DNA of 43,779 nt from Flavobacteriaceae bacterium (GCA_030726725.1 JANRDC010000027.1:96751-140529), one strand, 5' to 3'; shown: positions 28,680 through 37,195, numbered from the stretch's first letter. A program made the numbers and translations. The notes: generated from the sequence alone by a model not told the origin.

Positions 28680-29611
28680 ACCAGCAAACAACCAACGCCC
28701 TATTGATGGTGCGCCCCAGTCACTTTAGATCCAATGAGCAAACAGCTCAGGATAATCACTTCCAAAATAAAGAGATGCAGGATCCTGCGCATCTGCTGGA
28801 ATTGGCCCAGAAGGAATTCGACGATTTTGTCGCCTTATTGCGTCAACACGGGGTTCATGTCGTTGTGGTTCAGGCAGACCCCGAAAAAGATACTCCAGAT
28901 GCTCATTTTCCCAATAATTGGATCAGCACACATCCCGATCGCAGAATTGCGATTTATCCCATGAAAGCCCCAAACAGGAGGGAAGAGCGCTCCGAACACG
29001 TTTTAGACGCTCTCGAATCGGCTGGATTTTTGATTGAGGAAGTTTATGACTATTCAGATGCGGCCCTGGAGGGCGTGTTTTTGGAAGGTACAGGATCTAT
29101 GGTGCTGGATCACCAACACCAAAAAGCATATGCTGCTTTATCCCAGAGGACGGATGAGGATTTATTGATCGAGTTCTGCGAGGATTTTGAATATACGCCA
29201 GTCATTTTTACCGCCAGTCAAACGGTAGACGGCCAGTTAAGCCCCATTTACCACACCAATGTAATGCTTTGTGTGGGTACTGAGGTTGCCGTGATTTGCA
29301 GCAGTTCGATCAAAGACAGCAAGGAGCGCAAGCAGGTGTTGCAACACCTCAAGTCAGATGGGCTTCAAGTGGTGGATATCACCGAGGGGCAAATGCATCA
29401 GTTTGCTGGAAATATGCTGGAGGTTCAAGGGGCTCAAGGTCCTTTGATGGTCATGAGTCAATCCGCATTTAAGAGCCTTAAGCCTAACCAGGTCCAGGCC
29501 ATAGAAGCGTGCTGCACGATCGTCGCCCCAGATCTAACCACGATAGAAACCTATGGAGGTGGAAGTGCGCGATGTATGTTGGCTGAGATTTTTTTACCAC
29601 AATCAAATTAG
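28676..29611 (+). CDS. ctlX: Citrulline-utilization-type hydrolase, amidinotransferase superfamily
   Basis: This is a second, divergent member of the guanidino-modifying superfamily, matching the CtlX group. I start at ATG 28676 (MNQQTTNALLMVRPSHF, 311 residues), which overlaps the upstream stop; earlier in-frame starts lie within that gene. Visible residues are TPDAHFPNNWIS (substrate loop), His193 in IYHTNVML and Cys300 in GGGSARCML near the C-terminus. CtlX proteins are linked to arginine/citrulline breakdown, but the exact reaction is weakly established, so the functional label is tentative. argS follows after 57 bases with its own -7 box. Confidence 0.85.
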   Translation: MNQQTTNALLMVRPSHFRSNEQTAQDNHFQNKEMQDPAHLLELAQKEFDDFVALLRQHGVHVVVVQADPEKDTPDAHFPNNWISTHPDRRIAIYPMKAPNRREERSEHVLDALESAGFLIEEVYDYSDAALEGVFLEGTGSMVLDHQHQKAYAALSQRTDEDLLIEFCEDFEYTPVIFTASQTVDGQLSPIYHTNVMLCVGTEVAVICSSSIKDSKERKQVLQHLKSDGLQVVDITEGQMHQFAGNMLEVQGAQGPLMVMSQSAFKSLKPNQVQAIEACCTIVAPDLTTIETYGGGSARCMLAEIFLPQSN

Positions 29612-29641
29612 ATCGCTTAAGGGAATAGCGCGAAAATAACT

Positions 29642-29649
29642 TATTTTTG
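29642..29649 (+). promoter_or_regulatory. Candidate -7 box for argS
   Basis: TATTTTTG matches TAnnTTTG exactly, 19 bases before the argS ATG. A TTA occurs near the -33 position but no TTG. The box lies in the 57-base gap after ctlX, so argS-ffh-folD could be transcribed independently of the upstream pair. Confidence 0.5.
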
Positions 29650-29668
29650 CGCCTTTAATGCCCTTGAA

Positions 29669-31432
29669 ATGCACTTCGAAAAACATCTAGAACACGTATT
29701 GATCCAGGCGGTGGAAAAACACTATGGGGTTGTTTTACCTCAAGTGGACCTACAGCCCACCAAAAAAGAATTTGCCGGTCAAATTACTGTGGTTGTTTTT
29801 TCGATGATGCGTCTTGTCAAGGGGGCGCCTGAGCAGATCGGCCAGGTATTGGGTAACTATTTGGTAGAAACCCTAGACGAGGTGGCTTCATTTAATGTAG
29901 TCAAAGGTTTTTTAAACCTAGAACTTTCCCACCAGTATTGGATTTCGCAGCTTTATCAGTCGACCATGACTCCTCATCCCCAGGGTTCAAGGGGTGCGCG
30001 CCTTGTGGAGTATTCATCGCCCAACACGAACAAGCCCTTGCATTTGGGACACGTGAGAAATAATTTACTGGGGTATTCTGTGGCTAAAATTTTAGAGGCT
30101 GCGGGTTATCAAGTATATAAAACCCAGATCATCAATGACCGTGGCATCCACATCTGCAAAAGTATGTTGGCCTGGAAGCTATTCGGTGAGGGAATCACTC
30201 CAGAATCGGCAGGGGTAAAGGGAGATAAATTGGTTGGACGTTATTACGTCGCTTTTGATCAAGCCTATAAGCGAGAAGTAGCGCAAGCCATGGCAGAAGG
30301 AGCCACGGAAGAATCGGCCAAACAACAAGCGCCAATCCTGATCGCAGCTCAAGAAATGTTGCGTCAATGGGAAGCTGGAGATCCTGAAGTAGTAGAGTTG
30401 TGGAAGATGATGAACAGATGGGTCTACAGTGGTTTTGAGCAGACATACCAACAGCTTGGGGTTTCTTTTGACAAGTATTATTACGAAAGCGACACCTATT
30501 TATTGGGTAAAGAGGTGGTAGAAAAAGGACTCAGCCAAGGAATCTTCACCAGAAAACCCGATGGCAGTGTCTGGATTGACCTCACAGCTGATGGACTCGA
30601 TGAAAAAATATTGTTGCGTTCTGATGGAACCTCGGTATATATGACCCAGGATCTAGGTACAGCGCTCCAGAGGGCTGTTGATTTTCCTGACGTTGGCGGT
30701 ATGGTATACACCGTCGGTAATGAACAGGATTATCACTTTAAAGTATTGTTTCTCATCCTAAAAAAACTCGGATATCACTGGGCAGAGGACTTATTCCATT
30801 TGAGCTATGGAATGGTGGACCTACCATCTGGAAAGATGAAGAGCAGGGAGGGAACAGTCGTTGATGCAGATGATTTGATTTCAGATATGTCTCAAACCGC
30901 CCAAAGTCTGGCAGATGAGTTGGGCAAGCTTGAGGGAATGGACCAGGAACAAAAGGCCCGTCTCTACCACAGCATCGGTATGGGCGCGCTGAAGTACTAT
31001 CTACTCAAGGTGGATCCCAAAAAAAGAATATTGTTTGACCCCAATGAATCAGTAGATTTCCAAGGCAATACAGGGCCATTTATTCAGTATACCTACGCTC
31101 GAATTCAATCTATTTTGCGCAAGGTGACTGAACCCATCGACCAGCCCGTGAGCGGTATCGAACTCTCTGAAAAAGAGGTGTCCTTGCTGGTTTGGATCAG
31201 TGGGTATTCAGGTGTGATCGATGCCGCCGCCGCCCAGTATTCGCCAGCGCTTCTGGCCAATTACCTCTACGAAGGAGTCAAAGGGTTTAATTCACTGTAC
31301 CAAAATCTACCTATTTTAGCTGAGGCCAATACCTCATTGAGGTTGTTTAGAATTCAATTATGTGCAGCGGTTGCACAGCGGATTGAACACTCATTGGGCT
31401 TGATGGGGATAGACGCGCCTGAAAGAATGTAA
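29669..31432 (+). CDS. argS: Arginyl-tRNA synthetase
   Basis: ArgRS is a class I synthetase that charges tRNA-Arg. The 587 residues start MHFEKHLEHVLIQAVEK, with the ArgRS-specific N-terminal domain to about residue 100. The HIGH motif appears as HLGH (125-128) within SSPNTNKPLHLGHVRNN, and the KMSKS loop as KMKS (389-392, followed by REGTVV). The alpha-helical anticodon domain ends GLMGIDAPERM. The nearby ATG at 29658 is out of frame. It follows two arginine-related genes and precedes ffh by 30 bases. Confidence 0.97.
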   Translation: MHFEKHLEHVLIQAVEKHYGVVLPQVDLQPTKKEFAGQITVVVFSMMRLVKGAPEQIGQVLGNYLVETLDEVASFNVVKGFLNLELSHQYWISQLYQSTMTPHPQGSRGARLVEYSSPNTNKPLHLGHVRNNLLGYSVAKILEAAGYQVYKTQIINDRGIHICKSMLAWKLFGEGITPESAGVKGDKLVGRYYVAFDQAYKREVAQAMAEGATEESAKQQAPILIAAQEMLRQWEAGDPEVVELWKMMNRWVYSGFEQTYQQLGVSFDKYYYESDTYLLGKEVVEKGLSQGIFTRKPDGSVWIDLTADGLDEKILLRSDGTSVYMTQDLGTALQRAVDFPDVGGMVYTVGNEQDYHFKVLFLILKKLGYHWAEDLFHLSYGMVDLPSGKMKSREGTVVDADDLISDMSQTAQSLADELGKLEGMDQEQKARLYHSIGMGALKYYLLKVDPKKRILFDPNESVDFQGNTGPFIQYTYARIQSILRKVTEPIDQPVSGIELSEKEVSLLVWISGYSGVIDAAAAQYSPALLANYLYEGVKGFNSLYQNLPILAEANTSLRLFRIQLCAAVAQRIEHSLGLMGIDAPERM

Positions 31433-31462
31433 TTCACATGATAAACTTAAAGGAAAACATCC

Positions 31463-32821
31463 ATGTTTGATCAGTTAAGCGATAAGTTAGATAGAGCCCT
31501 GCACGTACTTAAAGGTCGTGGGCAGATCACAGAGATCAATGTAGCGGAGACCCTTAAAGAAGTCAGAAGAGCCTTGCTCGATGCTGACGTCAACTACAAA
31601 ATCGCCAAAGATTTTACGCAGTCCGTTAAAGAAAAGGCCCTGGGTCAACAGGTTTTGACCAGTTTACAACCTGGTCAGTTGATGGTCAAAATCGTCAAAG
31701 ACGAATTGACCGAACTTATGGGAGGGTCTGCACAGGAACTAAATCTGACTGGAAGCCCAGCCATCGTTTTACTCTCCGGATTACAAGGTTCAGGTAAGAC
31801 AACATTTGCCGGAAAGCTGGCCTTATATCTCAAAACCAAGAAATCAAAAAAACCTCTTTTAGTAGGTTGTGACGTTTACCGTCCAGCGGCGATAGATCAG
31901 CTGCATATCCTAGGAGATCAAATCGGTGTTGCGGTTTATTCCAACAAGGAGTCCAAGGATCCGGTCGCTATTGCTCAAGAGGGGATCGCCTACGCCAAAG
32001 CCAACGGACATAATGTGGTCATTGTAGATACCGCTGGTCGATTGGCTGTGGATCAACAAATGATGGACGAGATCGCCCAGATTCACCAAAGTATCCGTCC
32101 CTCAGAGACCCTTTTTGTCGTGGATTCCATGACAGGACAGGATGCGGTAAATACCGCAAAAGCATTTCACGATGTACTTCAGTTCGGGGGGGTGGTACTC
32201 ACCAAGCTTGACGGTGACACTCGCGGTGGTGCTGCTATTTCCATTAAGTCAGTGGTCAACAAGCCGATCAAGTTTATCGGTACTGGAGAAAAAATGGAAG
32301 CCATTGATGTGTTCTATCCCGAACGAATGGCAGACCGAATCTTGGGTATGGGTGACGTGATCTCATTGGTTGAGCGCGCCCAGGATCAGTTTGATCAAGA
32401 ACAAGCCCGAAAGATCCAAAAGAAAATTGCCAAGAACACCTTTGGCTTTGACGATTTCTTGACACAGATACAACAAATCAAGAAAATGGGGTCTATGAAG
32501 GATTTGTTGGGTATGATACCCGGGGTAGGAAAAGCCTTAAAAGGGATTGACATCGATGACGACGCATTTAAATATGTCGAAGCGATGATACATTCTATGA
32601 CCCCGCTAGAGCGAGCTCAACCCCAAAAAATTGATTTGAACAGAAAAAAACGCATTGCCAAAGGGAGTGGTAGAACAGTGGAAGAGGTTAATGCGTTGAT
32701 GAAGCAGTTTGAGCAGATGAGCAAGATGATGAAGATGATGCAGGGCGGGGGTGCTAAAAAAATGATGCAAATGATGGGCGGTATGCCTCCAGGTTTTCCC
32801 GGAGGTGCGGGTCCAAAATAA
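31463..32821 (+). CDS. ffh: Signal recognition particle protein Ffh
   Basis: Ffh binds 4.5S RNA and signal sequences and delivers nascent membrane proteins to FtsY and SecY. The 452 residues show the N domain, then the G domain with GLQGSGKTT (106-114), DVYRPAAIDQL, DTAGRL (from Asp189) and TKLDGD (from Thr247). The C-terminal M domain (about 300-452) has methionine-rich stretches and a Met/Gly-rich tail. An AAGGA eight bases before the ATG is a real-looking Shine-Dalgarno site, rare in this window. It starts 30 bases after argS. Confidence 0.98.
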   Translation: MFDQLSDKLDRALHVLKGRGQITEINVAETLKEVRRALLDADVNYKIAKDFTQSVKEKALGQQVLTSLQPGQLMVKIVKDELTELMGGSAQELNLTGSPAIVLLSGLQGSGKTTFAGKLALYLKTKKSKKPLLVGCDVYRPAAIDQLHILGDQIGVAVYSNKESKDPVAIAQEGIAYAKANGHNVVIVDTAGRLAVDQQMMDEIAQIHQSIRPSETLFVVDSMTGQDAVNTAKAFHDVLQFGGVVLTKLDGDTRGGAAISIKSVVNKPIKFIGTGEKMEAIDVFYPERMADRILGMGDVISLVERAQDQFDQEQARKIQKKIAKNTFGFDDFLTQIQQIKKMGSMKDLLGMIPGVGKALKGIDIDDDAFKYVEAMIHSMTPLERAQPQKIDLNRKKRIAKGSGRTVEEVNALMKQFEQMSKMMKMMQGGGAKKMMQMMGGMPPGFPGGAGPK

Positions 32822-32830
32822 ATAGAGGAT

Positions 32831-33715
32831 ATGGTATTGTTAGAAGGGCTTAAAATAGCTAATCAAATCAAACAAGAAATCGCCGAGTCAGTAGCTGTAA
32901 TGAAAGCAGCAGGCCAAAAAGTACCGCATTTGGCAGCAGTTTTGGTGGGTGAGGACGGAGCGAGTTTAACCTATGTAGGCAGCAAAGTGAGGTCTTGCCA
33001 ACAAATCGGTTTTGAGTCTACCTTGATTAAATTACCTCAAGAGGTAACTGAGGCAGTACTGCTGCAACATATTGATGATTTGAATCGCAACCCTGAAATC
33101 GACGGATTTATTGTGCAGCTTCCTCTGCCAAAACACATCGATGAGCACAAGATCATCATGGCCATCGATCCCGCTAAAGATGTGGATGGTTTCCACCCAG
33201 TGAATGTGGGTAAAATGTGCTTGGATTTGGAGACATTCCTGCCAGCCACCCCATATGGAGTGATGGAGCTTTTGGAGCGTTACGGCATTTCTGTTTCGGG
33301 TAAACACGCCGTGGTCATCGGAAGAAGTCACATTGTGGGACGCCCCATGAGTGTTTTGTTGAGCAGAAAAGGCACCTGGGCAGACGCCACAGTAACTCTG
33401 GCACATTCGCGCACCAAGAATTTAAAAGAGTTGCTCTTACAAGCGGATGTAGTGGTCTCTGCGTTAGGCGTACCTCATTTTGTTCAGGGTGACATGATTA
33501 AAGAAGGGGCAGTAGTGGTGGATGTTGGGATTCACAGAATACCCGATGCCAGCTTGCCTAAGGGTTATTACATCACTGGAGATGTGGATTTTGAAGCGGT
33601 GTCCAAGAAAGCGGCGTACATCACTCCAGTGCCTGGGGGTGTTGGGGCTATGACGATTGCCATGTTGTTAAAAAACACCTTGATCGCCCGAGAAAGAGCC
33701 AGTAAGATCGCCTAG
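32831..33715 (+). CDS. folD: Bifunctional methylenetetrahydrofolate dehydrogenase/cyclohydrolase
   Basis: FolD interconverts 5,10-methylene- and 10-formyl-tetrahydrofolate with NADP, supplying one-carbon units. The 294 residues include the catalytic lysine Lys52 in YVGSKVRSC, the substrate segment GFIVQLPLPKHID, and the nucleotide-binding GRSHIVGRPMS (from Gly164). TPVPGGVGAMTIAML closes the core. It is 9 bases after ffh. Its TAG stop overlaps the stop of the convergent hydrolase gene by three bases. Confidence 0.97.
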   Translation: MVLLEGLKIANQIKQEIAESVAVMKAAGQKVPHLAAVLVGEDGASLTYVGSKVRSCQQIGFESTLIKLPQEVTEAVLLQHIDDLNRNPEIDGFIVQLPLPKHIDEHKIIMAIDPAKDVDGFHPVNVGKMCLDLETFLPATPYGVMELLERYGISVSGKHAVVIGRSHIVGRPMSVLLSRKGTWADATVTLAHSRTKNLKELLLQADVVVSALGVPHFVQGDMIKEGAVVVDVGIHRIPDASLPKGYYITGDVDFEAVSKKAAYITPVPGGVGAMTIAMLLKNTLIARERASKIA

Positions 33716-34557
33716 CTAGTTTTTAAGCAGAATCGGCAGATCGCTTCGTTAATTTCCTTTTGGTGCAGTGAATGACCATGTCCCTCGGTCGTAATTAACT
33801 CCGCAGTTTTCCAATTTCGAGCGATTTTTTCAGCACTGGAATAGGGCACGATTAAATCTTTTTTGTCGTGTACCAAAAGTCCAGGAATGGTGTAGGATTT
33901 GCTGAATTCAGCCACTGAAAAATCGTCGATGCGGAAATTAAAGTCAGATTTAAACAGTTCGTCTAAACCGTCAAACACTTTTTTGTTGAGTCTTAGGATT
34001 GATTTATACTGTTTCATGATATTTTTTAAATCCGCCGGTGCACCCAAAATCACCAATCCTTTTAACGAATCTGTGCCTCCTAAGTGTTGGTGGTACAACA
34101 ACATCATCCCGCCCATAGAGTGACCAACAGCATATTGGGGTTTAAATTGCGCCATGAGTCCAGCGGCTATTTTCTGATACAGAGGTACGTGTAGTACTTT
34201 TCCAGCGGAGGCGCCATGGGCCGGCGCATCTATGGCGACAATGTGAAAGCCCAAAGGTCTGAGCACATCGATCAATTTTCTCCAGCGAAAAGCATTGCTT
34301 TCCCAGCCGTGGAACAGCATTACCGTAGGTCCATCCCCTGCCCAGGTATAGGTTTGTACGGCCAATCCTTCAACCGTGACCACACGAGACTCAGCATGCT
34401 TTAAATATTCTTGTTGGTGTGGAAGAATTTTGCCTTTTCTCGGGGATACAAAAAGGGTGAATGCCTTTTGAACCACCCAGGGCTGAGCCACGTAGGAAAG
34501 GCTGTTAAAAAATCCACCATACGCTAAGGGCAATAATTTTTGAAGCGTTTTTTTCAT
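33712..34557 (-). CDS. Alpha/beta-hydrolase family protein
   Basis: This predicted serine hydrolase of unknown substrate has 281 residues. The oxyanion segment is LFHGWES (81-87), the nucleophile elbow GHSMGG with Ser147, the acid probably Asp234 in DKKDLIVP, and the base His260 or His262 in TEGHGHSLH. No signal peptide is clear; the first 30 residues are moderately hydrophobic. The start overlaps the stop of the upstream lipoprotein gene by four bases (ATGA), so the two are coupled. The stop overlaps folD convergently. It resembles lysophospholipase or esterase-like proteins, but the reaction is not deducible. Confidence 0.85.
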   Translation of the reverse strand: MKKTLQKLLPLAYGGFFNSLSYVAQPWVVQKAFTLFVSPRKGKILPHQQEYLKHAESRVVTVEGLAVQTYTWAGDGPTVMLFHGWESNAFRWRKLIDVLRPLGFHIVAIDAPAHGASAGKVLHVPLYQKIAAGLMAQFKPQYAVGHSMGGMMLLYHQHLGGTDSLKGLVILGAPADLKNIMKQYKSILRLNKKVFDGLDELFKSDFNFRIDDFSVAEFSKSYTIPGLLVHDKKDLIVPYSSAEKIARNWKTAELITTEGHGHSLHQKEINEAICRFCLKTS

Positions 34558-35102
34558 CGATCACCCCAGTTGATCATCAGGTGTTTGATCTGGGCGTTAT
34601 CAGGTATTTGAAATGCTTCAATGGTTGCATCCAGGCTCCATCTGATATTATCAGGGAGTACTTCCCGGTCAAAAGTCACGTATTCATCTACACCTTTTAA
34701 GGTGACCATCACTGATTTTAGCGAGCCGGTCACGCCCTCAATTTCATAGGCTTTTTTTAATTCAGCAAAAGTACTGCCCAGGTGGATGCCTTGAGCGGTG
34801 GTGTAACGCACATCCATGACTCGAATGTGTTTCACCAACTGTATGCTGTCTTGTGTAGGGGTGATCGTCAGTAGGTGCGCCCCGCCTTTCTCGTACACTT
34901 TTATGGGGTCCACTACTGCAGCGGCCTCTAATGCAATGGTGTCTACAGCAACCGAGTCAGCGGCAAATACGGTGAGCAGCGAATTAATCGGGGTTTCCTT
35001 GTTGATCAATCCTACGCGTCCTTCGCCCATGGTGAATGGAGAGTCTTGACTGCAGGAGGCAGTCAGTGCGAGAAGACCGATGAGAAATATGCTTTTTTTC
35101 AT
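34554..35102 (-). CDS. Small lipoprotein of unknown function
   Basis: I do not recognise the family. The 182 residues start with a lipoprotein signal (MKKSIFLIGLLALTASCSQ) with Cys17 as the lipidation site. The mature part is soluble-looking, with a stretch VDPIKVYEKGGAHLLTITPT followed by an IRVMDVRYTTAQGIHLGSTFAELKK-like segment (given loosely), and ends NAQIKHLMINWGDR. Such a stable beta-rich pattern resembles periplasmic ligand-binding or DUF-type proteins. It is the first gene of a two-gene minus-strand operon with the hydrolase, so a joint envelope role is possible but unproven. Confidence 0.8.
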   Translation of the reverse strand: MKKSIFLIGLLALTASCSQDSPFTMGEGRVGLINKETPINSLLTVFAADSVAVDTIALEAAAVVDPIKVYEKGGAHLLTITPTQDSIQLVKHIRVMDVRYTTAQGIHLGSTFAELKKAYEIEGVTGSLKSVMVTLKGVDEYVTFDREVLPDNIRWSLDATIEAFQIPDNAQIKHLMINWGDR

Positions 35103-35118
35103 AGAAAAATTATCTATG

Positions 35119-35151
35119 CGAATGTAACCAATTTGTATAAATCACCGGCAA
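35119..35151 (-). promoter_or_regulatory. Candidate promoter for the lipoprotein-hydrolase pair
   Basis: The minus strand has TACATTCG (35119-35126), the same -7 octamer as in front of susC, 16 bases before the ATG, with a TTG 22 bases further upstream (35149-35151). The spacer is slightly long. The site sits in the 113-base divergent gap shared with queE. Confidence 0.45.
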
Positions 35152-35203
35152 ATAACCGCGAAATCCCCCGCTAATTTTACTAGTCCTTTGCAGACCAAAA
35201 GGT

Positions 35204-35211
35204 TATATTTG
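35204..35211 (+). promoter_or_regulatory. Candidate -7 box immediately before queE
   Basis: TATATTTG matches TAnnTTTG exactly, but only four bases separate it from the queE ATG at 35216. Transcription would then start at or next to the start codon. The nearest TTG (35188-35190) is only 13 bases upstream, too close for a normal -33 element. Confidence 0.4.
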
Positions 35212-35215
35212 CCCC

Positions 35216-35842
35216 ATGAATTCAATTGATCCTTCATTTGTTGCCCAGGGAGTTGCTCTTCCGTTGATGGAAGCCTTTTACACCATCCAAGGTGAGGGTT
35301 TTCATCAGGGTAAAGCCGCGTATTTCATTCGGGTAGGAGGTTGTGATGTAGGTTGTCATTGGTGCGATGTCAAAGAAAGTTGGGACCCCGATCGCCACCC
35401 TGCCACTTGGGTGGATCAAATTGTCGCCGATGCTCAGCCATACAAAACCATTGTGGTCACCGGTGGTGAACCTTTGACCTGGCCCATGGGGCCATTGACC
35501 GAAGCCCTAAAGAACAATGGTCTTTCGATACATATTGAAACCTCGGGGGCTTACCCATTTTCTGGACATTGGGATTGGGTGTGTCTATCTCCCAAGAAAA
35601 ATAAAGCACCTCTAGCTGAAGCCTATTCCCGAGCAGATGAGCTTAAGGTGATCGTTTACAACAAACACGATTTGATTTGGGCAGAAGAACAGGCCCAAAA
35701 AGTAAACCCGGATTGTCATCTATACCTGCAACCCGAGTGGAGTGTTCGCGAAAAGGTTATGCCGCTTATTGTCGACTATGTGATGGCTCATCCCCAGTGG
35801 AAAGTCTCCATACAGACCCACAAATACCTCAATATTCCCTAA
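35216..35842 (+). CDS. queE: 7-carboxy-7-deazaguanine synthase, radical SAM
   Basis: QueE converts 6-carboxytetrahydropterin to 7-carboxy-7-deazaguanine in queuosine biosynthesis. The 208 residues contain FYTIQGEGFHQGKAAYFIR and the iron-sulfur ligands Cys43, Cys47 and Cys50 in GGCDVGCHWCD (CxxxCxxC). TGGEP (SAM binding) and HIETSGAYPF follow. The start is taken at MNSIDPSF; Met18 (MEAFYTIQ) is a possible later start. No other que gene is nearby. The next gene begins one base after its stop. Confidence 0.95.
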   Translation: MNSIDPSFVAQGVALPLMEAFYTIQGEGFHQGKAAYFIRVGGCDVGCHWCDVKESWDPDRHPATWVDQIVADAQPYKTIVVTGGEPLTWPMGPLTEALKNNGLSIHIETSGAYPFSGHWDWVCLSPKKNKAPLAEAYSRADELKVIVYNKHDLIWAEEQAQKVNPDCHLYLQPEWSVREKVMPLIVDYVMAHPQWKVSIQTHKYLNIP

Positions 35843-35843
35843 G

Positions 35844-36335
35844 GTGGACGAGGTGCTCAAAAAGCTTCCTGCATGGGCGGCGCAGCGATTAAAGGAGAAC
35901 AGGCAGTTTTTTCAACAGTTAAAGAAACGCCCCCCCAAACAACTCGATGCCCAAATGCTGCGCATTCATCGCGAAGTTTTTCAACGGGTTGATTGTTTGA
36001 GCTGTGCTCAGTGTTGCACGACAACAGGTCCGCTCTATACAGACAAGGATATTGTCAGGATTGCAAAACACCTGAAGATGACACCTCAAAAGTTTATGGC
36101 GACTTATCTCAGGTTGGACGAGGACGGAGATCAAGTGCTGCAACAACTCCCATGCCCTTTTTTAGGCGCTGATCATTACTGCAGCATCTATGACGTTAGG
36201 CCCAAAGCATGTGCGGAGTATCCCCATACTGATCGACCAAAAATTTATCAAATCGCTGAAATTACCCTAAAAAATACGGCGATATGTCCTGCAGCTTTTG
36301 AAGTTGTAGAGCAAATGAAAAAAGAAATAAAGTAG
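35844..36335 (+). CDS. YkgJ-family cysteine-cluster protein
   Basis: The 163-residue protein has the CxxCxxCC signature (Cys51, 54, 57, 58 in DCLSCAQCC). Downstream cysteines occur in LPCPFLG, HYCSIYDVRPKACAEYP and AICPAAF, typical of the zinc/iron-chelating YkgJ-like family (PF03692). The function of this family is not well defined; metal binding and roles near flagellar or modification enzymes have been suggested. The start is GTG, one base after the queE stop, so translation is probably coupled to queE. Whether it serves QueE's iron-sulfur cluster is speculation. Confidence 0.88.
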   Translation: MDEVLKKLPAWAAQRLKENRQFFQQLKKRPPKQLDAQMLRIHREVFQRVDCLSCAQCCTTTGPLYTDKDIVRIAKHLKMTPQKFMATYLRLDEDGDQVLQQLPCPFLGADHYCSIYDVRPKACAEYPHTDRPKIYQIAEITLKNTAICPAAFEVVEQMKKEIK

Positions 36336-36366
36336 TATATTTCATTCGTAAAGCACAACTAACGCT

Positions 36367-37194
36367 ATGGAATACGCCATCAATTATTTCGAAACGATCC
36401 CCTCTTGGCACAGAAGTCTTATACTTATTGGAGGAATCGCCTTTTTTTGGATGTTGGAAAGCGGTTGGCCCGCTCGACTCTTAAACTACCGTAAACACAA
36501 ACACGCGGGGCTTAATTTCTTTTTTACCGCCACTACGATATTGGTCAATTTTTCTTTGGCTGGACTCCTATTGTGGTTGAGCGATTGGACCCAGATCAAT
36601 CAGTGGGGTGTATTGCCCCTCTTGTCAGGTATCCCATTATGGGGCCAGGTACTCCTTGGCGTGGCTTTATTGGATTTGATTGGCGCATATTTCGCCCATT
36701 GGTCAGAACACAAGATTAAAGTGCTTTGGGGCTTTCATTTGATTCACCACACAGATCATGAAGTGGACACCACGACAGCCAACAGACACCACCCAATGGA
36801 AAGTGTAATTCGCTTTGGTTTCACACTGCTGGCTGTCTGGGTAACCGGCGCATCAGTGGGCATCATCATGCTGTATCAGAGTTTATCCGTAGTGTTGTCT
36901 CAGTTTAACCACGCCAATATTTTATTGCCCAAACAATTGAATCAATGGGTTCAGTGGTTTTTAGTTACCCCCAATATGCATCAAATCCATCACCACCATC
37001 AGCTGCCCTATACAGATGCCAACTATGGAAATATTTTCTCGATATGGGACCGAATTTTTGGGACCTATCAATATCTTCCCGCTGACCAAGTGGTTTTTGG
37101 TGTAGACACTTATCCTGATGCTGCAAAAAACTCAGATTTAAAACACCTACTCGCTCTGGCTTTTAAACCCTATAAAAGTCCACCTCAACACTGA
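36367..37194 (+). CDS. Sterol desaturase/fatty-acid hydroxylase family membrane protein
   Basis: This is a membrane di-iron oxygenase of unknown substrate, 275 residues. Hydrophobic segments lie near 18-32, 48-72 and 92-112. The histidine cluster that would bind two irons is complete: H111-x3-H115, H124-x2-HH128, HH142, and H205-x2-HH209 (MHQIHHHH). The family includes sterol, carotenoid and fatty-acid hydroxylases; bacteria without sterols use such enzymes on lipids. It starts 31 bases after the YkgJ gene and converges on the muramidase gene, whose stop is one base away. Confidence 0.9.
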   Translation: MEYAINYFETIPSWHRSLILIGGIAFFWMLESGWPARLLNYRKHKHAGLNFFFTATTILVNFSLAGLLLWLSDWTQINQWGVLPLLSGIPLWGQVLLGVALLDLIGAYFAHWSEHKIKVLWGFHLIHHTDHEVDTTTANRHHPMESVIRFGFTLLAVWVTGASVGIIMLYQSLSVVLSQFNHANILLPKQLNQWVQWFLVTPNMHQIHHHHQLPYTDANYGNIFSIWDRIFGTYQYLPADQVVFGVDTYPDAAKNSDLKHLLALAFKPYKSPPQH

Positions 37195-37195
37195 T

